DNA from: CALJIC01 sp039805565
GTDB lineage: Bacteria > Chloroflexota > Chloroflexia > Chloroflexales > Roseiflexaceae
Assembly (NCBI GenBank): GCA_039805565.1
Contig: JBDLTZ010000223.1
Location: 1-21,863, forward strand
Reading direction: 5' to 3'
Length of the DNA stretch: 21,863 nucleotides
Positions 6,514 through 14,570 of the stretch are shown one piece after another. The notes beneath the pieces were generated by a model that did not search any database, was not told the origin of the DNA, and saw only the letters and a list, made by a program, of their open reading frames with translations. A program made the translations under genes and the position numbers. Positions within the stretch are counted from its first letter, which is position 1. Every line of letters starts with the position of its first letter.

Positions 6514-7743
6514 CTAGGCCGGCGGCATGGCCGCGAGCGCGCGCTCGTAGACCTCGAAGTGCTCGCCCTCGGCGTCCTCCGGGTCCACGAACTTGTAGAA
6601 CATCGCCTGGTCCGGCCGCCGGCCAGCGAGCTCGCGCCGGCTGACGCGGATGGTGCCCTCGGGGCTGTGCCAGCGCACCTCCCCCTCCTGCAGCAGGATG
6701 TACTCGCCGGCGTAGCGGCTAGCGAGCTGCGGCAACATCTCGCGGTAGAGCAGCGCCTGCTCGCACATGCTGCGCCGCCAGGCGTAGACCGTCTCGGGCG
6801 TGTCGGTCATCACGGCGAAGAACTCCCCCTCCGGCCGCGGCGCCAGCTCCGACACCAGGTCGATCTCATCCAGGTTCACCGTGCCGAAGCCGTTCTCCGC
6901 CGCCACCAGCAGCGCGTTGCGGTCACGGTGGAACGGCGGCGTCTGCCAGTCTGCCCGCGGGTCGTGCCCCATCACGTGCATCATCACCGCGTCGGTGGCG
7001 ATCACGTGGTCCCCGGCGATCAGCCCGTCCACGATGCGCCCCTCGGGGGTTCCCACCGCGCTCCACTCCTGGCCGGCCTGCCCCACCAGCGCGTCCACGA
7101 TGTTCAGCGCCGGGTTCAGTATGCGGCCGATGTCGGCAAACATGTAGGGCATGCGGACCAGGTGGTGGTAGTACATCCGCGGCCGGCCCTCGGGCTCGCC
7201 AGGCATCAGGCCGAAGAGGTTCTTGAGGCAGCCGGTGACGCCCATGAACGCGTGGTTCTTGATCGTCGCCACGGAGACCACCTCGTCGGCGTCAACGAGG
7301 TCCTCCATCATCGTGTAGGTGCGGAACATCAGCCCTCCCTCGGGCGCCTGCGTCAGGCGGTAGGGCGGCTGGGTGCCGTCGATGTACGGCACGTCGAACT
7401 CGCGCAGGATCGGCGCGACGTTGCAGGTGTTGGCGAGCGTCTCGCCGCTGTACATGCAGTAGAAGCTGACGTCGACGCAGATGATCTCGGCGCTGGTGCG
7501 CTCGCGCAGCAGCCGGAGCGTCGCCCGCATGACGCTGTCGCTCACCAGCTGCTGGCGCTGGTTGGCGAGCATCACGACCTTCTGGCTGGCCTTGTCCTGG
7601 TTGAACTTGACGGCGATGCGCTTCGCCCTGGCCAGCCGCTCCCACGCGCGGTCGAGCGGGTCGGTGGCGCGGCGCAGCGCCTGGTAGACGGCCTCATCGT
7701 CGGAGCGGTGGTCGCAGTGGACCGCGCGAACCTTGTAGTCCAA
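6514..7743 (-). CDS. DUF362 domain-containing protein
   Basis: 409-residue cytosolic protein of the DUF362 family, whose function is unknown; many members carry a ferredoxin domain, but this one shows no CxxCxxC cluster. Conserved features are the AVKFNQD strand (44-50), VSVATIKNH (156-164) and VTGCLKNLFGLMPG (169-182), which hold the invariant KNH and KN residues, and GDHVIATDAVMMHVMG further on. The start is TTG 7743, with GGGAGGGG about five bases upstream; the first ATG is deep inside the domain. A highly structured 207-base gap separates it from the CehA-like gene upstream. I infer possible co-function with that enzyme from adjacency and strand only. Confidence 0.85.
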   Translation of the reverse strand: MDYKVRAVHCDHRSDDEAVYQALRRATDPLDRAWERLARAKRIAVKFNQDKASQKVVMLANQRQQLVSDSVMRATLRLLRERTSAEIICVDVSFYCMYSGETLANTCNVAPILREFDVPYIDGTQPPYRLTQAPEGGLMFRTYTMMEDLVDADEVVSVATIKNHAFMGVTGCLKNLFGLMPGEPEGRPRMYYHHLVRMPYMFADIGRILNPALNIVDALVGQAGQEWSAVGTPEGRIVDGLIAGDHVIATDAVMMHVMGHDPRADWQTPPFHRDRNALLVAAENGFGTVNLDEIDLVSELAPRPEGEFFAVMTDTPETVYAWRRSMCEQALLYREMLPQLASRYAGEYILLQEGEVRWHSPEGTIRVSRRELAGRRPDQAMFYKFVDPEDAEGEHFEVYERALAAMPPA

Positions 7744-7760
7744 GTTCCCCTCCCATGTGC

Positions 7761-7785
7761 CACAGAGCGCACAGAGAAACAGAGG
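7761..7785. repeat. Degenerate nonamer repeat
   Basis: CACAGAGCG, CACAGAGAA and a truncated ACAGAGGG follow one another just upstream of the DUF362 start. This CACAGAG phrase resembles short period-9 intergenic repeats seen in other large bacterial genomes (recollection, not searched). Confidence 0.55.
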
Positions 7786-7801
7786 GTGGAGCGGGCCTGC
7801 C

Positions 7802-7853
7802 TGGCGCGGTCATCGTTGGAGACTGCCGGTAGTCCCAAGCGGCGACCGCGCCA
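7802..7853. other. 52-base imperfect hairpin upstream of DUF362
   Basis: TGGCGCGGTC (7802-7811) and its exact reverse complement (7844-7853) close a stem. Inside it TTGG/CCAA and GACT/AGTC pair around a 6-base GCCGGT loop, with one bulged A. It lies about 60 bases before the DUF362 start and could be a structured leader, a palindromic repeat or a transcription stop. Confidence 0.6.
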
Positions 7854-7892
7854 CCCCTTCGATGTCCCCTGTGCCAGAAATGCTCAATAGTT

Positions 7893-7946
7893 CCACACAA
7901 ACCAATCGGTTTGGTGGCTCTCCCTTCCCGAACCACTTCTGTGGTT
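7893..7946 (-). terminator. Two hairpins just after the CehA-like gene
   Basis: 7931-7936 and 7941-7946 pair perfectly (AACCAC-GTGGTT) around a 4-base loop. 7893-7917 forms CCAC/GTGG plus AAACC/GGTTT around a 4-base loop. Both lie within 60 bases downstream of the CehA-like stop at 7951. No strong T-run follows, so the terminator call is tentative. Confidence 0.4.
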
Positions 7947-7950
7947 GTAT

Positions 7951-10443
7951 TTAGTGCGGGATGCCGAGCTCGTGCATGCGTTTGTGGATGGCGGCGGCGG
8001 CCTCGTGGAACGGGCGCTCCAGAAAGGCCAGATGATCCTCCTCTCCGTGGTGGTGCGTTATCTGGCCCACGGGATAGTGGGCGGCGGTGTTGCGGATGTA
8101 GGTGAGGCTGCCGTCGACCAGTGTCAGCATGTAGCGCGCCGTCTCCAGGTCGAACATGTGCCACGGCCCGCCGACGGCCACGTAGACCGGCGAGGTGTGG
8201 GCGAACATCCCGCGCTTCCAGCAGTCGTGGAAGCGCTGCATCTCGTAGTAGCGCGGCCCGCCGACGCGTGCGGCGAGCCATGTGTTGCCGCGCACGGGGA
8301 TCTTCGCGCGCAGCGAGAGCCGCCGCGCGCCCTTCGGCTCCTCGGTGGAGGCCACCACCTGCCCGCCCATCACGATCTCCAGCGTGTGGATGGGGAAGAT
8401 CGACTCGGCCGTCGCCTCGACCTCCAGCGTGCCGGCGGAGGGGATGGTGAGCGTGTCGCCGATCTGCGCGCCCTCGACGCTGAAGCTGAGGATCGGCCCG
8501 GCGCTGAGGAAGGTGCGCCCGGCGCGCAGCGCGCGGCACCAGGCGTCGTAGCTGAACTCCTCATCCGGGATGTGGGCGTAGGTGCGGTACAGGCCCACCG
8601 GCACGGCGCTGTCCATCTTGTCGGTGCCGCCCACCAGCGGCAGCCGGTAGCCGCAGTTGAGGTAGCGGTAGTACTCGGCGTGCTTGTAGTCGCTGGCGTC
8701 GATCATCTCCACCGCGTCGGCGCGGCCGGTGGCGATCAGTGCGGCCGGCTCGCCGTTCGGGTTGGGCAGGTGCGGGATCACCACCGTGCCGCCCTGGGCG
8801 CGGCAGGCGTCGGCCCAATGCGCGAGGGTGGTCTCGAGGCTGCCGCCGAGCTCGGCCTCGTCCGGGCCGTCGGTGCACCAGGGCATCACCGGGGCCTTGA
8901 GCCCGAGCAGCGTGAGGTGGCCGAGCAGGTGCTGGCGGTTCTCCTGCGAGGTGTAGACGATCGTGCGGCCGCCGTTGGAGTGGGTGGCGCCGAGCGCGTC
9001 CTCGGTGTTGGTGAAGAGGTGGCCCCACTGCGACTGGAGCAGGTTGACGATGTTCAGGTCCTCGGCCTGGGCCTCGCGGTGCGCCCCGCCCGAGCCGAGG
9101 AAGTGGACGTGGGTGTCGCCGCTGAACCAGCGCCGGGCGTTCATGTCGGTCCAGCGTTTCAGGCGCAGGGTGAGCTCCTGCTGACCGGGGGCGATCGTGA
9201 CGCGCTGGCGCAGCGGCTCGTACTCGGGGCCGCGCGCCACGTCCACGATCATGTCGCCGCGCGGCAGCCACCCCTGGCACTGGCCGTCGGTGTAGGCGTA
9301 GGTCACCTGGCCGAGCCGCAGGTCGCCGCCCACGTCTACGTGCCAGGTGTCGAGGTTCGAGTTGACGTGGTTGTGGTGGCCGTGCGGCTGGTACGGCAGC
9401 CCCTCGGGCGAGCGGAAGTGGACCCGGCACGGCACCGGATTGCCGGTGGCGTCGTCCAGGACGGTGACGCGCACCCAGTTGCGGCCGCGGTCCACCACCT
9501 CCAGGCGGGCGCGCGGGGTCTCGATCGCGCCCTGGCGCTGGAGCTCTCCCCACGGCACCGCGGCCAGCGTCTCGTCGCCGCCCTTGACTGTCACGGTGGC
9601 TGAGGGGATGGCGGCGACCTCGGTGTAGGCTGGGCTGCGCCGCGCGCTCTGCGGCTCGCCGAATCCGCGCACCGGGTCGGCCAGGAAGGCGTCGGCCGGG
9701 CGCTCGGGCAGGGCGAAGGGGAACGTGGCGACGCCGCGGTCCACCTCGACGCTCAGGTCGAACGGCTTGGCGTCCTCGGGCTTCGGCAGCGTGATCAGCA
9801 CCTCGCGCTTGGCCATGCGGCGCAGCGGCTGCTCGTCCAGGTGGCCGAGGGTGACGGCGGCCAGCACCACGCGGTGGCCGGCGGGCTCGAGCACGATGGC
9901 GTCGATCGGCTGCTCGGGGCGTGGGTTGGCCCAGTCCCACAGGTAGAGGTGCTCGGGCCAGCCCTGGAAGGTCTCTGCCTGTCGTACGCCGGAGCCGCCG
10001 TACTTGCCGCGGTAGCGCTCGGCCAGGCTGTCCTTGGTGTCGGACGCGGCCAGGAAGGGGAAGGCGCCCCACCACATGGGGATGGCGGCGATCTCGAAGC
10101 GCTCACGCACCGGCACGCGCACCTCCTCGCCGTCGGCGTAGCGCACGGTGTAGTGCGCCACAGCCTCGCCGACCGGCCTGTTCTGGAGCAGGCGCGAGTC
10201 GAGCAGGGCGTGGGCGAAGAGGACGTGGCGGGCGACGGCGCCCACCGAAATGGTCACCGGCTCCTCGGCGCCGCGGGGCCCGAGGGCGACCAGGCAGCGG
10301 GTGGGGTCGGGCGTCTCCCCGCCGATCAGGAACGGCAGGCCGCGGAGGGTCACGCGGCCGGTAGGCGGCTTTGCCTCGGCGCCGTAGAGTTCGGCGCCGG
10401 CGTTGCAGAGCGGCCCGATGTCCAGCGGCTGGTAGTCCATCAT
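7951..10443 (-). CDS. CehA/McbA-family metallohydrolase with long N-terminal beta region
   Basis: PHP-superfamily phosphoesterase-like domain of the CehA/McbA group (known members act on carbaryl and related esters, though most are uncharacterised). The metal motifs are GDTHVH (442-447), IPHLPNPNGEP (556-566) and GGTDKMD (605-611). Residues 1-430 look like beta-sandwich modules, with RVTVLDDATGNPVPCRVHF (325-343) typical of a carboxypeptidase-regulatory-like fold. Residues after about 640 add another beta region. At 830 residues it is a large member. No signal peptide is seen, so it should be cytosolic. The start is ATG 10443, immediately followed by a second ATG; AGAGAG lies upstream. The natural substrate is unknown. 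Confidence 0.85.
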   Translation of the reverse strand: MMDYQPLDIGPLCNAGAELYGAEAKPPTGRVTLRGLPFLIGGETPDPTRCLVALGPRGAEEPVTISVGAVARHVLFAHALLDSRLLQNRPVGEAVAHYTVRYADGEEVRVPVRERFEIAAIPMWWGAFPFLAASDTKDSLAERYRGKYGGSGVRQAETFQGWPEHLYLWDWANPRPEQPIDAIVLEPAGHRVVLAAVTLGHLDEQPLRRMAKREVLITLPKPEDAKPFDLSVEVDRGVATFPFALPERPADAFLADPVRGFGEPQSARRSPAYTEVAAIPSATVTVKGGDETLAAVPWGELQRQGAIETPRARLEVVDRGRNWVRVTVLDDATGNPVPCRVHFRSPEGLPYQPHGHHNHVNSNLDTWHVDVGGDLRLGQVTYAYTDGQCQGWLPRGDMIVDVARGPEYEPLRQRVTIAPGQQELTLRLKRWTDMNARRWFSGDTHVHFLGSGGAHREAQAEDLNIVNLLQSQWGHLFTNTEDALGATHSNGGRTIVYTSQENRQHLLGHLTLLGLKAPVMPWCTDGPDEAELGGSLETTLAHWADACRAQGGTVVIPHLPNPNGEPAALIATGRADAVEMIDASDYKHAEYYRYLNCGYRLPLVGGTDKMDSAVPVGLYRTYAHIPDEEFSYDAWCRALRAGRTFLSAGPILSFSVEGAQIGDTLTIPSAGTLEVEATAESIFPIHTLEIVMGGQVVASTEEPKGARRLSLRAKIPVRGNTWLAARVGGPRYYEMQRFHDCWKRGMFAHTSPVYVAVGGPWHMFDLETARYMLTLVDGSLTYIRNTAAHYPVGQITHHHGEEDHLAFLERPFHEAAAAIHKRMHELGIPH

Positions 10444-10558
10444 TGGACTCTCTTTCTCTAGCGCGAGTCACGCTGTGGGTACGAGGGTGGAGCAGCGCTT
10501 CACAACAGGGGTGCGCACCTATTTCCCAGGCGAGGTCCTGCGCCCCGCTCAGCCTCTC

Positions 10559-11338
10559 TTAGCGCTCCCACGGGTCCCGCTCGCGCCACGGGTCGGTGAG
10601 CGCAGCCACGGTCTCGTAGCGCCGGCGCACCTCCTCGAGCCCGTCGGCGGTGACGTCGGGCATGTTGCGGTACACCTGCTTGTCCAGCATGCGCGTCTTG
10701 TCTCCGCCGGGCCAGATGCGCCACGAGTCATTGTCGATCACGTCGGCCACGATCAGGGGCGAAGGGCCAGCGCCGGCCTCTACCGGTCGCCCGAACTCGA
10801 TCTTCAGGTCGCAGAGCGACACGTCCTGGGCGGCCCAGGCGCGCTCAAGCAGCAGGAAGACCTCGCGGGCCATCGCTGCCATCTGCACCACCTCGTGCGG
10901 TGCGGCCACACCGAGCCCGCGGATCTCCTCCTCGGTGACCTGGGGGTCGTGGCGGGCGTCGTCCTTGAGGAAGAACTCCACCAGCGGCGGCTCGAAGTGC
11001 TGGCCCTCGGCCGTCTCGGGGTGGCGGCGCAGGTACGAGCCGGTGGCGATGCGACGGGTGACGACCTCGAGCGGGATCATGGCGCAGCGCCGCACCACCA
11101 TAAGATCAGGCGCGGGCGCGGCCACGTAGTGCGTGGCGACACCGTTGCGCTCGAGGAGCGCGAAGATGCTGGCGGTGGTGCGCCCGCTGATCTCGCCCTT
11201 GCCGGGGATGACGTGGCGGCGCGCGCCGTCCCCCGCGGTGATGCCGTCCTTGTGCTGCACGATCGCCAGCGCCGGGTCATCCGGGTGGGCGTAGATGATC
11301 TTGGTCTTGCCCTCGGCGAGCTGCGGTCCCAGGTTCAT
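10559..11338 (-). CDS. purC: Phosphoribosylaminoimidazole-succinocarboxamide synthase
   Basis: Step 7 of the de novo purine pathway: joins CAIR and aspartate with ATP to give SAICAR. EGKTKIIY (9-16) is the ATP-site strand, IPLEVVTRRIATGS (88-101) the substrate signature, DLKIEFG (177-183) and DVIDNDSWRIW (199-209) the C-terminal signature. The 259-residue length is normal. The DNDSWRxWPxGD form resembles, from memory, the SAICAR synthase part of animal PAICS more than E. coli PurC. The start is ATG 11338, with AGAGGA just upstream. It lies 79 bases after purM on the same strand, so the two are probably co-transcribed. Confidence 0.95.
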   Translation of the reverse strand: MNLGPQLAEGKTKIIYAHPDDPALAIVQHKDGITAGDGARRHVIPGKGEISGRTTASIFALLERNGVATHYVAAPAPDLMVVRRCAMIPLEVVTRRIATGSYLRRHPETAEGQHFEPPLVEFFLKDDARHDPQVTEEEIRGLGVAAPHEVVQMAAMAREVFLLLERAWAAQDVSLCDLKIEFGRPVEAGAGPSPLIVADVIDNDSWRIWPGGDKTRMLDKQVYRNMPDVTADGLEEVRRRYETVAALTDPWRERDPWER

Positions 11339-11417
11339 GGTCCTCTACGCCTCCTCTCCCGCGCGCCGTGGCCCGGCTGTATGGGCCGAGCCGGAGCCAG
11401 GGGAGCTACACTCTGTG

Positions 11418-12434
11418 CTAGTCGATCAGCGCGGCGCCCTCGCCCTGGACTACCTCGCCCACCAGGCTGGCGTCGGGCAGCAGGCGCAGCGCGGCGTCGG
11501 CGGCGTCGGCGGGGACCACGAGCAGCATGCCGAGCCCCATGTTGAGGGCGTGGAACGCCTCGCGCTCAGCGAGCCCCCCCTGGGCGACGAGCAGCGCGAA
11601 GATCGGCGGGGCCTGCCAGGAGCCGCGCCGCACCACGGCGCCGAGCCCGGCCGGCAGCACGCGCGGCAGGTTGTCGTACAGGCCGCCGCCGGTGATATGG
11701 GCCAGCGCGCGCAGCGGCACCCCGGCCGCCCAGAGCGCCTCGGCCTCGGGCAGGTAGCTGCGGTGGACGGCGAGCAGCGCCTCGCCCACGCTCTGGCCGC
11801 TGAGCTCGGCCGGGCGTGCGTCGTAGCCGAGCGGCCCCAGGACGCGTCGGGCGAGCGAGTAGCCGTTGGTGTGCAGGCCGGTGGAGGGGAGCGCCAGGAT
11901 CGCGTCCCCCGCGGCCACGTCGCGCGGGAGCACCCGGTCGCGCGGGGCGGCGCCGACGATCGTGCCCGCCAGGTCGAACGCGCCTGGCTGGTAGACGTCG
12001 GGCATCTCGGCAGTCTCGCCGCCCAGGAGGGCGCAGCCGGCGGCGCGGCAGGCGGCGGCGACCCCGGCCACCACGGCGGCGGCCTGGTCCGGCTCGAGCT
12101 TCGCGGTGGCGATGTAGTCCAGGAAGAACAGCGGGCGCGCGCCCTGCACCAGGATATCGTTGATACAGTGGTTCACCAGGTCCTGCCCGACGGTGTCATA
12201 GCGTCCGACGGCGCCGGCGATCAGCGTCTTGGTGCCCACTCCGTCGGTCGAGGCCACCAGCACCGCGTCGGCGGCGCCGCCGCCGAGTGCGGCCCGCAGG
12301 TCGAAGCACCCGCCGAAGGCGCCCATACCTGCCAGCACCGCGCTGGTGTGCGTCGAGCGCACCGACTCCGCCATCATCTGTTTCGCGCGCGAGGCGGCCT
12401 CGATATCCACGCCCGAGTCTTTATAGCTGGACAT
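11418..12434 (-). CDS. purM: Phosphoribosylformylglycinamidine cyclo-ligase (AIR synthase)
   Basis: Step 5 of purine synthesis: ATP-driven ring closure of FGAM to AIR. STDGVGTK (62-69) is the nucleotide-binding signature; GQDLVNHCINDILVQGA (83-99) and LGGETAEMPDVY (137-148) are hallmark PurM motifs. The product is 338 residues when started at ATG 12434 (MSSYKDSGVD), the normal N-terminus. An in-frame upstream start would add seven unconserved residues. GGAG lies about 12 bases upstream. It is first of a purM-purC pair and has its own extended -10 promoter 32 bases upstream. Confidence 0.96.
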   Translation of the reverse strand: MSSYKDSGVDIEAASRAKQMMAESVRSTHTSAVLAGMGAFGGCFDLRAALGGGAADAVLVASTDGVGTKTLIAGAVGRYDTVGQDLVNHCINDILVQGARPLFFLDYIATAKLEPDQAAAVVAGVAAACRAAGCALLGGETAEMPDVYQPGAFDLAGTIVGAAPRDRVLPRDVAAGDAILALPSTGLHTNGYSLARRVLGPLGYDARPAELSGQSVGEALLAVHRSYLPEAEALWAAGVPLRALAHITGGGLYDNLPRVLPAGLGAVVRRGSWQAPPIFALLVAQGGLAEREAFHALNMGLGMLLVVPADAADAALRLLPDASLVGEVVQGEGAALID

Positions 12435-12465
12435 AGCTCTGTGTCTCCGTTGCAAGTGCGGCTGT

Positions 12466-12474
12466 ATCTTACCA
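12466..12474 (-). promoter_or_regulatory. Extended -10 promoter for purM-purC
   Basis: The minus strand reads TGGTAAGAT, fitting TGnTAnnnT, 32 bases before the purM ATG. I saw no PurR box or riboswitch in the short leader. Confidence 0.5.
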
Positions 12475-12491
12475 CGGAGACGGAAGCGTAG

Positions 12492-12578
12492 TGTTGAGTG
12501 CTGAGGGGCGAGTGCCGAGGAGCGAAGGCGTTCTGGGCGCAGCCGAGGGGCTCAAGACGTAAGACACGGCACTCAGTG
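12492..12578. repeat. Heptamer tandem repeats with an inverted partner in the purM-pspC gap
   Basis: 12492-12519 is four heptamers of form TGYTGAG / TGCCGAG. 12551-12578 is four heptamers on the opposite sense (CTCAAGA, CGTAAGA, CACGGCA, CTCAGTG). GAGTGCCG at 12510-12517 pairs exactly with 12567-12574. The block fills the 148-base space between pspC and purM. Confidence 0.75.
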
Positions 12579-12582
12579 CTGG

Positions 12583-13236
12583 TTAGGCGCGGCGGAACAG
12601 CAGCATCGCCCCCACGACCACCATCAGCACCGGGAACATAATGTCCGGCTCGATGCCGATCTGGTCGGCCAGCATCATCACGCCGAGGCCGAGGAGGATG
12701 ACGCCGGCCCAGCTCACGCGGGCGCGGCCGCGCTGGGGGGCGGGGGCCGCGGTGGGCGCGTTCGCTTGCGCCGCAGCCTGGGCGGCGGGGTGCCTGCTCA
12801 GGTCGGTGGTCGCGCCCATGGCCGGCTGGTCGCGGCGGATCGGCTCGCCGGTGAGTGGGTCGAAGCGGTACTCCTCGGGCGGCGGAGGCTGGTCGGCGTA
12901 GCCTGACCACGCGGCGCTCCCGGCGGGACGCTGCCGCGCGGGCTCGCGGAGGCGCGTGGCCTGCGGCTCCCAGATTGCGCTGGACTGCTGCTGGCTTGGG
13001 AGGGCCGACTGCGTGCCGGTGGCTCCTGGGTCGGCGGCGGGGTCATCGGGCGCGGGGGCCTTCGGGATCACGATCCAGAGCAGCGGGTAGGCGATAATGC
13101 CGATCCCACTGGTGAGCGTCACGAGCACGAAGAGCAAGCGGACAATCACGGGGTCGATATGGAAGTACTCCGCCAGCCCGCCGCAGACGCCGGCGACGAC
13201 GACCTCGGTGCGGCTGCGGGCAAGTCGAGGCTGCAT
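12583..13236 (-). CDS. PspC-domain membrane protein
   Basis: The N-terminal PspC domain (residues 1-60) begins RSRTEVVVAGVCGGLAEYF and includes a membrane helix (about 32-58: VRLLFVLVTLTSGIGII and on). Residues 60-165 are a Pro/Gln/Ala-rich, low-complexity linker. Residues 172-215 hold a second hydrophobic pair (VILLGLGVMMLADQ and FPVLMVVVGAMLLF), ending with Arg-Arg, like the small LiaI/LiaF-type membrane segment. PspC proteins sense or buffer envelope stress in phage-shock systems, but no PspA or PspB gene is nearby. The start is ATG 13236, with GGAAGGAAG upstream. Its neighbour RodA is also an envelope protein, though an 86-base gap separates them. Confidence 0.85.
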   Translation of the reverse strand: MQPRLARSRTEVVVAGVCGGLAEYFHIDPVIVRLLFVLVTLTSGIGIIAYPLLWIVIPKAPAPDDPAADPGATGTQSALPSQQQSSAIWEPQATRLREPARQRPAGSAAWSGYADQPPPPEEYRFDPLTGEPIRRDQPAMGATTDLSRHPAAQAAAQANAPTAAPAPQRGRARVSWAGVILLGLGVMMLADQIGIEPDIMFPVLMVVVGAMLLFRRA

Positions 13237-13322
13237 CTCTATCTTCCTTCCGGCCGCTGGTCAGCGGGCCGTGCACTGCTGCATCCGGTGATGGTACGTC
13301 GCCGGTTAAGAGATTGTTGCAG

Positions 13323-14426
13323 CTAGAACACGATCCGCCGGCGCCGCAGGGCGATGCTCTGCAGCGCGCCGATCACCGCGAGCGACGTCATGGTGAAGCT
13401 GCCGCCGTAGGAGATAAAGGGGAGGGGGATGCCGGTGATCGGCATGATGCTCATGTTCATGCCGACGTTGATCAGCACGTGGCAGAGGAACATGGCGGCG
13501 GCGCCCACCGCGATCAGTCGGCCGAAGGTGTCGCGCGCAACGTCGGCGACGCGCAGGGCCTGCCAGATGAGCATGGCCTGGAATAGGAGCATGAGCGTGG
13601 CGCCCACGAAGCCGAGCTCCTCGCCCGTCACCGCGAAGATGAAGTCGGTGTACTGCACCGGCAGGTAGCCGCCCTGGCTGTGGAGCCCATGCGTCCAGCC
13701 GCGGCCGAGCAGCCCGCCTGAGCCGATCGCCGTGAGCGACTGCATGATGTTCCAGGCATCGCCCTTCATCTCCGGGTCGTACTTGAGCGGGTCCATGAAG
13801 ATCAGCAGCCGCGTGCGCTGGTAGTCTTTGAGGATGTAGTTCCAGCCCACGTAGGCTGCCGGGAGGGCGGCGGCGGCGAGCGCGCCCAGCTGCCACCAGC
13901 GCAGGCCGGCCGCCCAGGCGATGCCGAGCCACACCGCGAGGAAGACCATGGCGGTGCCGAAGTCCGGCTGGATGAAAACCAGCAGCGTGGGGATGCCCAT
14001 CAGGACCAGGCTGCCGAGCAAGACGCGCCACGAGCCGATGCTCTGCTCGAAGCGCGCCCAGTAGCCCGCCAGGACGACGATGAGCATGAGCTTGGCGGCC
14101 TCGGCAGGCTGGAACGTGCGCAGGCCAAAGTTGAGCCACCCCTGCGCCCCGCCGCGCACCTGCCCCACCACCAGTACCACCGCCAGCACGGCCACGGTAG
14201 CCACGTAGAACGGCGCCACCCAGGCCTGCAGCGCGTGGTAGTCCAGCGCGGTGAGCAGCATCATCGCCGCAGCGCCGATGATCAGGTTGACGATGTGGCG
14301 GGAAAAGTAGCCCTGCGTGCTCGCGTCGCGCAGAGTGGCGCTGTAGACCATGGCCAGGCTGAAGCCGATCAGCACCAGGACGCTGCCGAGCAGCAGGTAG
14401 TTGTAGTCGCGCCAGGGGCGGGTCAT
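13323..14426 (-). CDS. rodA: SEDS-family peptidoglycan glycosyltransferase, RodA type
   Basis: Polymerises lipid II into glycan strands for side-wall growth, working with a class B PBP. The 367-residue protein has about ten membrane helices. Conserved pieces are FQPAE (105-109), QPDFGTA (153-159), TDFIFAVTGEELGF (260-273) with Asp261 at the essential SEDS acidic position, and PITGIPLPFISYGGS (329-343). The compact N-terminus and short C-tail favour RodA over FtsW. The start is ATG 14426, with AAGGAG nine bases upstream and a strong extended -10 at 14450-14458. No mreBCD or PBP2 gene lies alongside in this window. Confidence 0.92.
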   Translation of the reverse strand: MTRPWRDYNYLLLGSVLVLIGFSLAMVYSATLRDASTQGYFSRHIVNLIIGAAAMMLLTALDYHALQAWVAPFYVATVAVLAVVLVVGQVRGGAQGWLNFGLRTFQPAEAAKLMLIVVLAGYWARFEQSIGSWRVLLGSLVLMGIPTLLVFIQPDFGTAMVFLAVWLGIAWAAGLRWWQLGALAAAALPAAYVGWNYILKDYQRTRLLIFMDPLKYDPEMKGDAWNIMQSLTAIGSGGLLGRGWTHGLHSQGGYLPVQYTDFIFAVTGEELGFVGATLMLLFQAMLIWQALRVADVARDTFGRLIAVGAAAMFLCHVLINVGMNMSIMPITGIPLPFISYGGSFTMTSLAVIGALQSIALRRRRIVF

Positions 14427-14449
14427 CGTGCGTGTCTCCTTCCGCGAGG

Positions 14450-14458
14450 ATTATAGCA
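14450..14458 (-). promoter_or_regulatory. Extended -10 promoter for rodA
   Basis: The minus strand reads TGCTATAAT, a perfect TGn plus TATAAT, 23 bases from the rodA ATG. It diverges from the idi promoter about 45 bases away. Confidence 0.7.
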
Positions 14459-14499
14459 CGTCGGCTCGTGCATCCGCCCTGTGCCGCGGGCGAGTAATC

Positions 14500-14508
14500 T
14501 GCTATCAT
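14500..14508 (+). promoter_or_regulatory. Extended -10 promoter for idi
   Basis: TGCTATCAT fits TGnTATAAT with one mismatch and lies 62 bases before the idi ATG. The leader has a GC-rich palindromic stretch (GCGCCGCGCGGCGC, 14521-14534) that can form a hairpin ahead of the RBS. Confidence 0.5.
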
Positions 14509-14570
14509 GGGCGGGCGACCGCGCCGCGCGGCGCATGGGGGCGTGCCGAGCGCAGACCGAGGGCGACATA

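Noticed and set aside
6291..6644. Plus-strand frame starting in the duplicated DUF58 end
   Set aside because: Only its first 25 codons resemble DUF58; the rest crosses a hairpin and overlaps the end of DUF362. No RBS.
7945..9603. Long plus-strand open frame (552 codons) opposite the CehA-like gene, and similar ones at 2271-3422, 6472-7890 and 10475-11545
   Set aside because: They mirror strongly conserved minus-strand genes in G+C-rich DNA, have composition-driven Val/Ala/Arg/His-rich products and show no recognisable domain.
10444..10558. Promoter or RNA element between purC and the CehA-like gene
   Set aside because: Only a short palindrome GGTGCGCACC (10509-10518) is seen, with no convincing -10, -35 or fold.
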